64,000 bases of DNA from Gnetum montanum (taxonomy: Eukaryota > Streptophyta > Gnetopsida > Gnetales > Gnetaceae): contig MNCI01002653.1 of NCBI GenBank assembly GCA_015680685.1, positions 46,614-110,613 of the forward strand. Reading direction: 5' to 3'. Below, piece by piece: positions 31,431 through 42,918 of the stretch. The position numbers and the translations under genes are program-made. Positions within the stretch are counted from its first letter, which is position 1, and every line of letters begins with the position of its first letter. The notes beneath the pieces were generated by a model. The model worked only from the letters and a program-made list of their open reading frames with translations. It had not been told where the DNA came from and did not search any database.

Positions 31431-32602
31431 TGTACCACCTGAAATCGTCGCTCTCCGGCTGGAAGGAAACAAAGATCGTGGGATCGCAGGGCGTGCACAG
31501 AAAACCCTGCCTTCACCTGAGGGTGAGTTGGAATGCACGAAGCCAGGGTACCTTGGGTGGTCCGCACGTGGATCAGACAAGGATTTCCCAAACGTATGCT
31601 GAAATGCTATACGTTGGGTTACATGCAAATGGTGTAACGGGCGCAAACGAGAGCGTAGACAACGTAATAGATGCGAACAGGACGTAAGCGTAAACGAGCG
31701 TAAATGGAACACATGCACAAAATAATGTAAACTATAAAAAATTTTATGAAGAAGATGTAGCAATGGTATTACAGGATGAGAATACAGTGCACCAGTCTAA
31801 CGCAGTTGTGATGAAACACAAGGCGGACGAAAAGCCCCGGTGGATGCGAGGGCGGCTGGGCTAGTTCACACTATAGGTGCGGCGTAGAGACTGTGTGCAG
31901 GGTGTACAGGGTTTTCCAGCGTAAGGGGTTTTTAGCTCTGGTCTGCAACGTAATTGCGCTTGGGTATGCTCTGGGATCTTTGCCAACCGACCTGGATGAA
32001 GTGGAAAAGTGGGGTTTTTATACTGGTTGTTACGCTAGACTCGGGTTAGGAGACACGTGGCGCATTGACCGGGTGCATACAATTTACAAATATACAACAT
32101 ATTACATCTGCTGGGTGTATACGTGGGGCGTATATGCTACATCAAGCCAGCGTATACGCTAGGTGTATACGCTAGATGTGCTGGGCGTGTGTGAACTTGG
32201 GTGGAGATGTTATGGACGCTGGGCGTACACGCTAAGCATATACGCTGATGGATGGTGGGCATATAAGCTGGGGCGTATACGCTGACGGTTGCCAACTTGC
32301 TTCAATTCTTGCTCTTCAGTGCTGTCTTTATGCTGTCTTTGGAGATTTCATCATCGGGCGTATGCATCTGTTGTACCTGTCGAGCGTACATGTGAGGCGT
32401 GTACGCTGGAGAATGTCGGGTGTATACGCTGCGGGTGTGAACTTGGGCGTATACGCTAGCACAGTATACTTAGTGAAAACTAAGTATTTTGATTCCCAAA
32501 GTTGCCATGTGTGACCTCAAATATAGCCGAGATCGTCTGTGGGTCGCAAGGACCTGCTTCTTGTTGGACAAGTGCCAAGCTCGAGATTTTTGTGGTGTTT
32601 CA
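31431..32602 (-). repeat. 5' LTR of element C (1172 bp)
   Basis: Plus-strand ends are TGTACCACCTGAAATCG and GTGGTGTTTCA. It aligns with 16378-17575; it is 26 bp shorter, partly because one GCGTGTATGCTGG-type unit is missing near 32400. It carries the same dispersed GCGTATACGC-type palindromes (32115-32460). The duplication agtat follows at 32603-32607. Confidence 0.95.
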
Positions 32603-32607
32603 AGTAT

Positions 32608-35090
32608 GAACACTTGAGACCCTTTGGTTTGAAGAAAGCATGAGGATAATTTCAGAAGTAGGTGATGTAGGGTTAGCAGCTATAGATGTTTCTAAGAATT
32701 TTTGTGGACTATTTGGTTTCAAGAAAATCCTCTTCCTAGGCTTGTACTCAAGATCACTCAGATGGTTATTCGACTATAAGTTCATTGTTTTCATTGCATT
32801 TCGTTGTTGTAGCTATAGTGGAATCTCCCCTTGCATAGGTGGTGTAGGTGATAAGAAAGAGGTATTAGAAGATGTAGGGTGAGTTAGTGGATACATAGGA
32901 GGATAAGTGGAGAAAGACTTAGTTTGTTAATTGGGAATTCTCTGATATTCCAGAGGGTAGTAGTGATGAGAGAAAGGAGTGTGGCTTGTAGAGCCATGAG
33001 GGAATATAGATTGCTAGACATAATATCCATAGGGGTCTCGCTAATAAGAATATTGTTGTTGTGGTGGTGACATTCCTCATGACTATGGGTTTTGCAATTG
33101 CTAATATTGCTCTTGAGGTTAAGGTGTCAATCTACTTGGGTAATACTATGTTGGATGGACCTACTACCTGTAATTTCCTTATGAATAAGACAATCTTTTG
33201 GGTGATTGCTTTCTTGCCAATTTTGGATTGAATGTATATACACCAAATTCTTGTAGATGTGACACTATCGAAAAACATCCCTTGGGATGTTCATACTAAT
33301 AAATATCATATTCTTCAACATGTCTCTTTCCTTCACCTTCTATCTTTATCTCTACTTCCCTACTCTATTTTCACCTCCATAAATTTGAGAGTAGTTTGGA
33401 ATTTATCATCTAAGAAGTCAAATTTTATCCATCTTAGCTGATATTTTAGTAACATATTTTTGAATCAGCAAGGTTTTTCTTTACACCACTTTATCTATAG
33501 GCGCTTCCTCATCTAAATCATAGAAGCGTACCTCCCTTTTGAGAATGGAGTGGTCCCTATTATATTCCTCTATGCTTTCTTTATTTTTCAACTCTCCTTC
33601 TTTCTTTAGCACCTGATCAGTCAACCTTTAAATTTGATGGTCTTTCATTTTAGAAAGTCTTCCTTGGGCATAGATCCCAAGAGTTTATCTATTTTTGTTT
33701 TGTTACTCTTTTATAATGTGTTGAAGTTGCTCCCTTTGAGAAAATCCATGGCATGGGCATCAATGTAAGAAGGAGGAGTACCTGCCCAAGGCAACATTCA
33801 AAGATTTATAATTACATTGCTTCCATCCTTGGGTTTATTTCCTTAAATTGAACACTCTAGAGTACATTTGGTACTTATCATTAAATAGCTCTAGCATTGT
33901 ACTCCATATGTGAATGGATTCTGACTCCAATGATTAGTACCAACTTTTAGCTTCTTTGATGAGCATCATTGATAACAATTTGAGCCTTTTCCATTCATTC
34001 TCAATGTTTTGTAAGACACACACATATGAAAGGCCTATAGATGATGCTAAGGATCAACATTATATTCTCCTTTAAATTTAGAAATATTGTTCATATCAAG
34101 CTATTTTATTCTACTATCCCTTTGATGCTTGGTAGGAATTTGAATTACTTCCAAAATATTAAGCATGTTTTTCATAGCCACCAATGGTTCATCATAGCCA
34201 TTGTATTCATAGTGGTCCATATCATGGTTATGTCTTCTATNGATTCTAATCACTCATCCTTCTATCTCAATGATAGATCCTCCTATTAGAGTTTGATAAT
34301 GGGGAGGATGGTGAAGGTGGAGGACTAGGATAATGGTATCTACTAGTCCTTCTTTTATGATCCTTGGCTTATTTTTTCTTCTTTTTCTTAGATGAACAAC
34401 AAGGATATGCTTACATTGATGTTCTTTGGGCTATGGACTCTATCCTCCCCTCACCTTGGTTGTTCTCCAAGGTTGATTGCAATCATTAGTGAAGTGTGAC
34501 ATGCTTAATGAAAGGACAAGAATATGTATACTGAGATAGCCTTAAGAAGAAATCATGGTTCTCTTTTTGTAATTGTAGAAACAATAGCATCAATATATTC
34601 TTGCCCTTAAAGGCTTTATGACATGCTTCCATGTGTTGATCTTTTCTGAGATGGGCTTTTGAGGGTTGATAACCTCTAGAGGCATGATCTATTACCTCAT
34701 ACTTTGGACCTGATGATTCAATTCCTAGCTTTACGAGATTGGCCATGACAATGGTAGAAATAGATCAATCAGGAGGTAATATAATATTACCCTTCATATT
34801 CCTCTAGCATAACTTTTGATCTTGATGAAGAATAAAGGTGAAATCCAAATAGTAGGTATTTAGATGTGCATAGACTACTTTCAACTATAGAGGTTTCTCA
34901 TTAGTAGTCCATTTAGTCTTATTATGCTATTGATTGAAGTCATCAACATGGGATGGTGGTTCATTCCTACAAGAAGAAGCAAATTTTAGTGATGTGCATA
35001 AAGTATACCTTGATATAATTTTATTAGTATTATTTTCTATGAAAGATGACTCATTATATTTTCCTTACAATGATTTTATATTGATTCACT
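32608..35090 (-). pseudogene. gag of element G
   Basis: Read leftwards from about 35090. The piece open at 34746-34486 encodes MANLVKLGIES, then KDQHMEACHKAFKGKN, and aligns with F at 43140-43330. Downstream DNA (34400-32990) keeps the F gag order, including the Gln/Tyr/Pro-rich linker, which is visible at 33110-32960 as the counterpart of F 44880-45070. Multiple stops and frameshifts are present, and there is one N at 34242. The insertion of element C at 32602 cuts it from its protease, which resumes at 16372. Confidence 0.7.
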
Positions 35091-35125
35091 ATTTAATAAT
35101 ACTTAATGTATTTAGCTAAACTAAG

Positions 35126-35143
35126 TTTCTAATAGTGACACCA
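35126..35143 (-). other. Decayed primer-binding site of element G
   Basis: On the minus strand TGGTGTCACTATTAGAAA lies one base from the LTR. Compared with the tRNA-Asp complement TGGCGCCGTTGCCGGGGA it has about ten differences, all but one C-to-T or G-to-A. Confidence 0.6.
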
Positions 35144-35144
35144 A

Positions 35145-36001
35145 TGATGAGCAGCAGGTAGATCCTATGCCCAATCATATGAATCACAAGCATTTACACA
35201 TGATTCGATTAAATTCCAAGGAATTATTTACCTAAGTGGCCAATATTCCTACACAATGAATTATGTAGTTGTAAGTCATTGTGTTCCTAATCTATACTTG
35301 TATTACTTTATGCATAAGATTAAGTGTGGTTGAGGCATAGGATATTTATTTTTTATATTTTTACTATTTTTCTCCTACTTGGTAAATGATTATATGAATT
35401 AACATTTAATACTTAAATTAACTAACTAATTAATTACTTCATTAACGAACTATACTAATGTAGAGTATCTATTCTCACTTGCCATATACATCCTAAACCT
35501 ATATTAACACTGCTAAGTTACCAAGTATATATGATTGGGTGCACCAATTATCTACCATTGGGATTACCAAGCATTAATATATCATGGTCAAAGTGGACAT
35601 ACCTACATTTCTTATGAACAATAACATTAGTTATTGAAGAATAAGAATGTAAATTGCATGTAAAATAAATTATTGAAAAGTTGAATTATGCTAGTCTAAG
35701 TGCTATAATGAATAGAGAGAATCTCAATTTTATTGCTGTATATGCAAATGTGTCCAAGTATATGTGCACTTAGATAAAATATTGTACAATCTCTTGAATC
35801 CACACTACTGGTACTCAAAGGAAAAATATTCTAACTTTTTGGAAAGAAACTATAGGAATTTGGCTAAGGCTACAACCAAAACATGCCATGAATGTGAAGG
35901 GTATGTGCATTTATATAGGCAACACCCACATTAATGTCAACATACATGCATCAATGTATCATAGGATGCATCAATAGACATGCTTCGATGGGGTTGCATC
36001 A
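35145..36001 (-). repeat. 5' LTR of element G (857 bp, minus strand)
   Basis: On the minus strand it starts TGATGCAACCCCATCG and ends CTGCTGCTCATCA, followed by the primer site. It matches the LTR of F, for example in CTTGGTAATCCCA and ATGCTTGT-ATTCATATG. U3 contains GATGCATC and TTGACAT motifs and a TATA box, CCTATATAAATGC (about 35918-35906). Confidence 0.8.
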
Positions 36002-36006
36002 ATGGG
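36002..36006. repeat. Five bases (atggg) between the head-to-head elements G and F
   Basis: The 5' LTR of G ends at 36001 and the 5' LTR of F starts at 36007. atggg could be a target duplication of either; the partner copies are outside the window or lost. Confidence 0.5.
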
Positions 36007-36735
36007 TGATGAGTCATAACTAAACAAGTTGCGATGACGGACATACCTCAAAGTAGCCCCATTTATGTATCCCTGTTGATGCATGGTTAGATGCATTGAC
36101 ATAGACGTAATGACACGAATAGAAGTAAGGCCTATATAAATGCACTCATCACCCACATTTATGAAACTTAGAATTCATAGTGTAGTGACGTGCTTATAGT
36201 TTTTATTCTCTAGAGTTAGAATGTTTTCCCTCCAAGGACCCATAGTAAGAATTAAGAGATTATACAGGGCTTTATTCAAATGCCTATGTACTCAATCACA
36301 TTGGCATGAACGATGATATAGTTGAGATTTTCTACATTCATTGTAGCACATAGATTAGTTTCCTCTTTATGTTTAGCACTTTACTCTTAAATTAATTTAT
36401 ATTTATGGCCTTGAATAATATAATTAATCATAAAAAATGTAAGTATGATCACTTCAAGCATAATATATTACACTTGGTAATCCCAGTAGTGGATATTTGG
36501 CATGCCTAGTAATAGCTAATTGGTAATCTAATAACATTAATATAAGTTTGAAACGTGTATGACATGTGGAAATAGTTACTTTTCATTAGGATAATTAGTT
36601 ATTAGATTAGCTAAGTAGTTACATAATTGATTATTAGATCTCCATTCACTCATCTTGGCACTAGAATAAAAAATATACAAAAATACTTACAAAAATAGAC
36701 ATAATGTATCTTAACTCACATTTAACCATACATAT
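36007..36735 (+). repeat. 5' LTR of element F, first part
   Basis: It starts TGATGAGTCATAAC. U3 has GCCCCATTTATG, GATGCATGG and TTGACATAGACG motifs and a TATA box, CCTATATAAATGC, near 36132. It is interrupted at 36735 by element D and resumes at 42584. Confidence 0.75.
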
Positions 36736-37600
36736 TGATGAAGTGTCATTTAAGTCGATGTGTCGACTAGGCCGCGTATACGTGACCACATCAACGTGGG
36801 CCCGTCAATGTAGCCTTCCTGTGTCGACGTGGCCCCATTTACGTAGTCGCCTATCTCTACCTATAAATAAGAGGGCCTTCCGCCTTATTTAGACATCTTT
36901 CTAGTAATTGTAGCGAAGCCCTTGCATTTTGTTTCTATAGGAGTTAGAATATTTTCCTAGTGCATACCTGTAGTGTGATGCTTGTAATTGTATGGCACCT
37001 TTATTCGAGTGTGACATACTTGGACGCGCACATGACCGGAAATAAAGATCAAGATTGCTTCATCATTGCAGCATTCACTTAGTTTTAATTGTTTAATTGT
37101 TATTGTTATTTATTGTTTTCTTAATTAATATTTCTTTATCATCAGTTACTATTCCTATTGTTAAATGTAGAATGGGTATGACTTAATTACGAGCATTTAA
37201 GTGTGACTACTTGGTAACCCAGCAGTGTACCTAGGATCTACGCTTGGTAATCCCAGTAGTAGTTATGCACGAGGTCTAAGATGTGTGTAGACAATTAAGG
37301 GATGGATGCTCATCACACTTAGGCTAGCTTAGAATTCATTTCTTATTGCTTATTAGTTTAATTAAGATTATTTTCCATTGTCTCTAGGAGTAACACTAGT
37401 TTAGGATCACATCATACGCCTCACTTTGGACTAAACCATATGTGACAAAGCAAATACTAGTCTAGGTGGGAAGACAGTGAACTACGATCAACATGTAACT
37501 ATCTAGATACCACAACTAGCCTGTCTGCGGAGTTCGACTGGATCTTGCGTGAATGCTTGTATTCGTATGATTGAGTGTAGGGGTACCTTCCCACTCATCA
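36736..37600 (+). repeat. 5' LTR of element D (865 bp)
   Basis: It starts TGATGAAGTGTCATTTAAG and ends CCACTCATCA. U3 (36755-36860) has GTCGATGTGTCGAC, GCGTATACGTG and GTGTCGACGTGG, then TATA (cctataaataag, near 36862). The R/U5 part matches LTR A. Confidence 0.9.
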
Positions 37601-37601
37601 T

Positions 37602-37619
37602 TGGTGCCGTTGTTGGGGA
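37602..37619 (+). other. Primer-binding site of element D (tRNA-Asp type)
   Basis: TGGTGCCGTTGTTGGGGA differs from the tRNA-Asp complement TGGCGCCGTTGCCGGGGA by three C-to-T changes. Athila elements are known to use tRNA-Asp. Confidence 0.8.
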
Positions 37620-37717
37620 TGGTGCTAGTTATCTAGATTAGTTATATTATACAAGGTCACTGTATAGGAATTAACAATATATCTTTTAGGAAGAAATAAT
37701 TATAAAAAGTCACATAC

Positions 37718-38711
37718 NNNNNNNNNNNNNNNNNNNNNNNNNNNNNNNNNNNNNNNNNNNNNNNNNNNNNNNNNNNNNNNNNNNNNNNNNNNNNNNNNNN
37801 NNNNNNNNNNNNNNNNNNNNNNNNNNNNNNNNNNNNNNNNNNNNNNNNNNNNNNNNNNNNNNNNNNNNNNNNNNNNNNNNNNNNNNNNNNNNNNNNNNNN
37901 NNNNNNNNNNNNNNNNNNNNNNNNNNNNNNNNNNNNNNNNNNNNNNNNNNNNNNNNNNNNNNNNNNNNNNNNNNNNNNNNNNNNNNNNNNNNNNNNNNNN
38001 NNNNNNNNNNNNNNNNNNNNNNNNNNNNNNNNNNNNNNNNNNNNNNNNNNNNNNNNNNNNNNNNNNNNNNNNNNNNNNNNNNNNNNNNNNNNNNNNNNNN
38101 NNNNNNNNNNNNNNNNNNNNNNNNNNNNNNNNNNNNNNNNNNNNNNNNNNNNNNNNNNNNNNNNNNNNNNNNNNNNNNNNNNNNNNNNNNNNNNNNNNNN
38201 NNNNNNNNNNNNNNNNNNNNNNNNNNNNNNNNNNNNNNNNNNNNNNNNNNNNNNNNNNNNNNNNNNNNNNNNNNNNNNNNNNNNNNNNNNNNNNNNNNNN
38301 NNNNNNNNNNNNNNNNNNNNNNNNNNNNNNNNNNNNNNNNNNNNNNNNNNNNNNNNNNNNNNNNNNNNNNNNNNNNNNNNNNNNNNNNNNNNNNNNNNNN
38401 NNNNNNNNNNNNNNNNNNNNNNNNNNNNNNNNNNNNNNNNNNNNNNNNNNNNNNNNNNNNNNNNNNNNNNNNNNNNNNNNNNNNNNNNNNNNNNNNNNNN
38501 NNNNNNNNNNNNNNNNNNNNNNNNNNNNNNNNNNNNNNNNNNNNNNNNNNNNNNNNNNNNNNNNNNNNNNNNNNNNNNNNNNNNNNNNNNNNNNNNNNNN
38601 NNNNNNNNNNNNNNNNNNNNNNNNNNNNNNNNNNNNNNNNNNNNNNNNNNNNNNNNNNNNNNNNNNNNNNNNNNNNNNNNNNNNNNNNNNNNNNNNNNNN
38701 NNNNNNNNNNN
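37718..38711. other. Assembly gap (994 N)
   Basis: The run of N hides the gag start and capsid region of element D. Its true length is unknown, and any reading frame through it is meaningless. Confidence 1.
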
Positions 38712-39760
38712 ATCAAAAGTGTGAAGAATTTATCAACATTATTGGAGATAGAGTTTTGAAAACCCAAGAAGCAGGACAAAACACTAGATAAATGGAAAGA
38801 AGGGATAAGGAAAATAAGAGCTCAATTTCCAATCATACGTATGAATGCAACATATGCTTGTACGATCACCCCAAGGGCCAATGCCCAATATTGTTACATT
38901 TACATGAGCATTGGGGAAACACGTTACATCCAGAGTTCATGAAGAGATACGGTGTTCGATCATAGTGGGAAAAATCCCAGTCATGGGGGAGACCACCACT
39001 AAACTAGAGGCACCCTTCGTATCATCCAAACTTGAACACATATCTTGTTCAACATCCTGTTTCTCCAACTAGGCCAATGCACTTTATCTCACCACAATAC
39101 CATTCTCCTCAATACTATCAGCCCATGCCTTCAACACAACCATGACCTTGTGTACCTTACATTTCTCCTCCTAATTTTCAACATTCTCAATTTTTTCCTC
39201 CTACATTGCCACCAACTATTCCTAAGGTGTTTGCACCGTAGCAACAACGCATGAACGCTACTTGTGCTACAACTACCAATAGCAGTGAGAAGCCCCCTCA
39301 ACATCAAAAGCATTCCTTCTTTAAACATGACCATAGGAAGGGACAACACAATTCCAAGGCCACTGCACCCTCCAACATAGCACAAGTCCAACCCTATGGT
39401 GAACCCTCATCTTTAAATCCAACACCTCATGTTACTTCATTAGGGCCACCAACTAACACTCCAACAACCATATGGCCCAATGAACACAGTCATGGAAGGC
39501 AACATCCTGATCCGGCAACATCCTGATCCTTGCATACCATCTAATGGTCCCAAATATCATAGTGGGTCAACTCGTGATCCGAGAACTACATCGTATAAAT
39601 TTCCCCACTATGCTTAGTATAATCAGGTGTGTGAAACCCAATGGGGTAAGTATGGCCAAGTTTTAATATTTCCAACATGCAAGGATCCCTGTCATCATTT
39701 ATTAATCCTTGCCATCCTCAACCGTTTAGCTATGAGGGATATCCCCCATTCTAATAGTAA
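38712..39760 (+). pseudogene. gag end and linker of element D
   Basis: It closely matches A 2705-3750. It encodes the zinc knuckle CNICLYDHPKGQC (about 38845-38885; the Gln codon that is a stop in A is intact here) and a Pro/Thr/His-rich linker (open at 39251-39526; SSEKPPQHQKHSFFKHD). Frameshifts near 39000 and 39240 break the frame. It ends at the same pol-less junction as A, near 39745. Confidence 0.7.
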
Positions 39761-41104
39761 GCAGGATTAATAAATACTTTTCATTTTCTTTAATTTTACA
39801 ACTTTTTGTTTTCCAGTTTTTTTATTTTTCAATTTCTTGTTTTATCTTTTTATCTTTTTGTCTTTTTATGTTTTTATAAGTAATCTCATCTACAAATAAA
39901 ACACTCATGTGGCTCATTGGTTGAGGTGTGTTCTATGTTATCAAGTCTTGAGTGATCAATTATTTGGAATAGTGAGCCCATTACACCCACTCATCCACTC
40001 TACAAATAAGAGGTTCTGTTCGAGGGTACAGTGATATTCTTGACATTCTTAAAACTTAAAATTAATCTTATGTTCATTATACCTAGAATGAAGAAGGATG
40101 TACCAAGAGGGAATGATTAGGGTGTGACATCAAGGGGACTTGCGGACTCTCTTTGGTGATGCCTGTGGGAGTTATCATGCAACGTGGTTGTAGTAAGATC
40201 CTTGTAGATCTAACGAAAAATGGGAGTAAGAGTGATCAAAAGGGCACTCAAAAATCCAATGTTGTTCTAGGGGGTCCCACTAGAAATATATGCACCCATG
40301 CCTGATGGTTGGTGGCTTTTCTAGATTTAGTATTCAAAAAAAAGAAGAAAAAGAAAAGAAGAAAAACAAAGTGCCACATAAAAAAAATCACTCCTCCCTT
40401 GAACAAAATGCCAAGTGATCATACACCTTATTGTTTTGGTACTCTCATAGTTGTTCATCATGGGATGAAACAAATGCAGTGTCACTGATTAGAGGAATGG
40501 ACTTGGTCTTGATCTTGAAATGACAGGTTAATGACACTTTAATCATGCTATACATGCAAACTTCATTGTGCCCTAAGTCAGTTACCTCATGTCCCAATCT
40601 TTGCAATCCCTTCTTCAATTCATTACAACTCGTTGTTCATGTATTTGTGACTTGTGTCTTGTATAGCATTTAATTCATACCTCATCACAATGGTATCAAC
40701 ATGTGTGTGTTTTGTTACATTGTTATAGATTACATTTAACCCTTCTAGTTCCTACAAACATCTTAAGGTGTGGTTACGCAAGGGCATATAGGTTGGAACC
40801 TACTTTGGGGAGGATCCACTTGTGTAACTTTTGTAATTTGTACTTGTTGCACACCACCACATCATCTTATACCCTCCGAGGACCTCATTTCCAAATCTAT
40901 TCTTTTCTTTATCATCATTTTATCAAATGTTCCTCAAAACTAGGTCCGACATTAAACTTTTAGGGCAACTTCCTTGAAAAATTTCTAACTCTAAAATCAC
41001 ACTAAGTAAAGAATTCAACATTTATTAAAGGCAATGAGTAAGGTATGAAATCATTGAAATTTTTTCAATAACCTTACTAACAATTAATCCTTGTGTGATT
41101 ATAG
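39761..41104 (+). other. Post-pol noncoding stretch of element D
   Basis: Counterpart of A 3751-5120 and, at its end, of the intron 3' part (41030-41104; CAATAACCTTACTAACA, acceptor TTATAG before the ORF2 ATG). The internal promoter found in A, F and G is missing: about 500 bp are deleted near 40960. No coding frame. Confidence 0.65.
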
Positions 41105-41600
41105 ATGGCCCCTAAAAGAAGACAACAAGGAGGACCTTCTCAAGATGCAGCTGAACGACCTAGGGGAGGCAAAGGCCAAGGACCTCATGTAGAACATGTA
41201 GAGAAAAAAGTAATCATTCAGCATCCATCATGCAACTCCTATTCCTGCATAATCTATCCAAGCAAAGGGAGGAGAGGTCAGGGCCTAAGCCTATGAGGAT
41301 GAACAACAGCTATTTGCGACATGGCATGTCAAGGCCAATCAAGTGTTCTTGCAGCTGCCATGTCCATGACAAGTGTCGACTCCATCAAACATTGGAACAT
41401 CAGCATGGACAGCTCATAATCCTCAAATATAAGAGGAGAAATGTCAAGTGGTTTTTCAATGGCATCAATCTCAGAAGCCTGGTGCACAGGACAAAGGAAA
41501 GGCACACATGGAGGCACCACCACTACCAGGAACCCCATGAGTTCCACAAGTTTTGTCTTTTGTATCTCTGTCCAAATTTTGTTTAATTCTTCACTACGGC
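41105..41600 (+). pseudogene. Truncated ORF2 of element D
   Basis: The ATG follows an intact acceptor (GTGATTATAG). The start MAPKRRQQGGPSQDA is basic and matches ORF2 of A and F. After about 60 codons it jumps to the ORF2 3' end (Pro/Thr-rich, matching A 8260-8450), so the globular and coiled-coil parts are deleted. Frameshifts are present. At best it would make a short basic peptide. Confidence 0.6.
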
Positions 41601-41701
41601 ATGAATAAATTTCTAGTCAGTAAATAATCCCATAGCTATCCACTATGTATTCAATTGAGCTTGTTCCTCACCTTCTTTGACTTGAGGACGAGTTGTTATT
41701 T

Positions 41702-41714
41702 AGTTGTGGGGGTA
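41702..41714 (+). other. Polypurine tract of element D
   Basis: AGTTGTGGGGGTA directly before the 3' LTR, as in A. Confidence 0.85.
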
Positions 41715-42578
41715 TGATGAAGTGTCATTAAGTCGATGCATCGACTAGGCTGCGTATACCTGGCCATGTTGTCGCGGGCCCATCGACGTAGCTTTCCTGC
41801 GTCGACATGGCCCCATTTACGTAGTCACCTATCTTAGCCTATAAATAAGAGGCCCTTCTGCCTAATTTAGACATCTTTCTATTAGTTGTAGCGAAGCCCT
41901 TGCATTTTGTTTCCGTAGGAGTTAGAATATTTTCCCAGTGCATGCCCACAGTGTGATGCTTGTAATTATACGACACCTTTATTTGAGTGTGACGTACTTG
42001 GACACGCACATGACCAGAAATAAAGATCGAGATTACTTCATCATTGCAGCATTCACTTAGTTTTAATTATTTAATTTTTATCGTTATTTATTTTTTTCTT
42101 AGTTAATATTTCTTTATCATCATTTACTATTCTTGTTGTTAAATGTGGAATGAGTACAACTTAATCATGAGCATTTAAGTGTGACTACTTGGTAACCCAG
42201 CAGCATACCTAGGATCTACGTTTGGTAATCCTAGTAGTAGTCATGCATGAGGTCCAAGATGTGTGCGGACAATTAAGGGATGGATGCTCATCACACTTAG
42301 GCTAGCTTAGACTTTAGTTCTTATTGCTTATTAGTTTAATTAAGATTATTTTCCATTGTCTCTAAGAGTAGCACTAGTTTAGGATCACATCATACACCTC
42401 ACTTTGGACTAAACCATACATGACAAAGCAAATACTAGTCCAAGTGGGAAGACAACAAACTATGATCAACGTGTAACTATCTAGATACCACAACTAGCCT
42501 ATCCGTGGAGTTCGACCAGATCGTGTGTGAACACTCGTATTCGTATGGTTGAGTGTAGGGGTACCTTGCCACTCATCA
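41715..42578 (+). repeat. 3' LTR of element D (864 bp)
   Basis: It starts TGATGAAGTGTCATTAAG and ends GCCACTCATCA. It is nearly the same length as the 5' LTR, with scattered, mainly C/T and G/A, differences. U3 again has GTCGATGCATCGAC, a GCGTATACCTGG motif and GCGTCGACATGG. Confidence 0.9.
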
Positions 42579-42583
42579 CATAA

Positions 42584-42748
42584 TGATAACACAAGTGTAA
42601 GTTAAGAAGATAATGATCATACAACTCCATGATTCACTATTTAGGACTATAAGCAACTTAGGAAACTAAGTCTATAGAATTTGACTAGATTGCTAGTGAA
42701 TGCTTGTTATTCATATGGTTGGGAGTAGGGGATACCTGCAACTCATCA
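42584..42748 (+). repeat. 5' LTR of element F, second part
   Basis: Continuation of 36007-36735 after element D. It ends with ATTCATATGGTTGGGAG and ACTCATCA like the other Athila-like LTRs, then a primer site. Confidence 0.75.
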
Positions 42749-42749
42749 T

Positions 42750-42767
42750 TGATGACATTACTAGGGA
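42750..42767 (+). other. Decayed primer-binding site of element F
   Basis: TGATGACATTACTAGGGA has seven differences from the tRNA-Asp complement, six of them C-to-T or G-to-A. Confidence 0.6.
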
Positions 42768-42918
42768 TTTAGTTTAGCTAAGTGTGCTAATTAGTAATAG
42801 ACTATGAATTTATGTAAAGACATTGTAAACATAAAACAACAATGACTTATTATTAATTCAATAAGAAAAGTACTTGAAAAATTAAAACATTAAAGGAATA
42901 CTATTTTTATATATAACT

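Larger units (their letters stand above)
16378..32602 (-). mobile_element. Element C: 16.2 kb Tat-like LTR retrotransposon with an antisense gene
   Basis: This complete minus-strand element is bounded by LTRs (16378-17575 and 31431-32602) and the duplication agtat, and is inserted in G between gag and protease. In its own direction the order is 5' LTR, tRNA-Asn primer site, repeat-rich leader, gag-protease, protease-RT linker, a block holding a plus-strand gene, truncated pol, a 3' region with hairpin array, polypurine tract and 3' LTR. The primer site, protease type, CX2HX5HX4C gag motif and DNA order match the Tat group, whose members (Grande, Ogre and others) are known for extra ORFs. It cannot be autonomous, because most of RT, all of RNase H and the integrase core are deleted. 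Confidence 0.9.
36736..42578 (+). mobile_element. Element D: pol-less Athila-like LTR retrotransposon
   Basis: It is inserted in the 5' LTR of F, with flanks catat (36731-36735) and cataa (42579-42583). LTRs are 36736-37600 and 41715-42578. Inside are a primer site, an assembly gap, the gag end and linker, the post-pol noncoding stretch and a truncated ORF2. The internal layout equals that of A, but without the ORF2 promoter. U3 is of a different type from A (GTCGAC-based), while the remainder of the LTR is closely related. Confidence 0.85.

Noticed and set aside
32640-32882. Short plus-strand frame with hydrophobic residues just after element C
   Set aside because: It lies antisense to the gag linker of element G and has no relatives in F or E.
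37602-37619. tRNA-Asp gene fragment
   Set aside because: Only the 18-nt complement of the tRNA 3' end is present, directly after an LTR; it is a primer-binding site.
37700-38779. A 359-codon open frame on the minus strand
   Set aside because: It is open only because it runs through the 994-N gap.
35145-42748. G and F LTRs as terminal inverted repeats of one DNA transposon
   Set aside because: Each LTR is followed on its inner side by a primer-binding site and gag, so they are the 5' ends of two separate retrotransposons.
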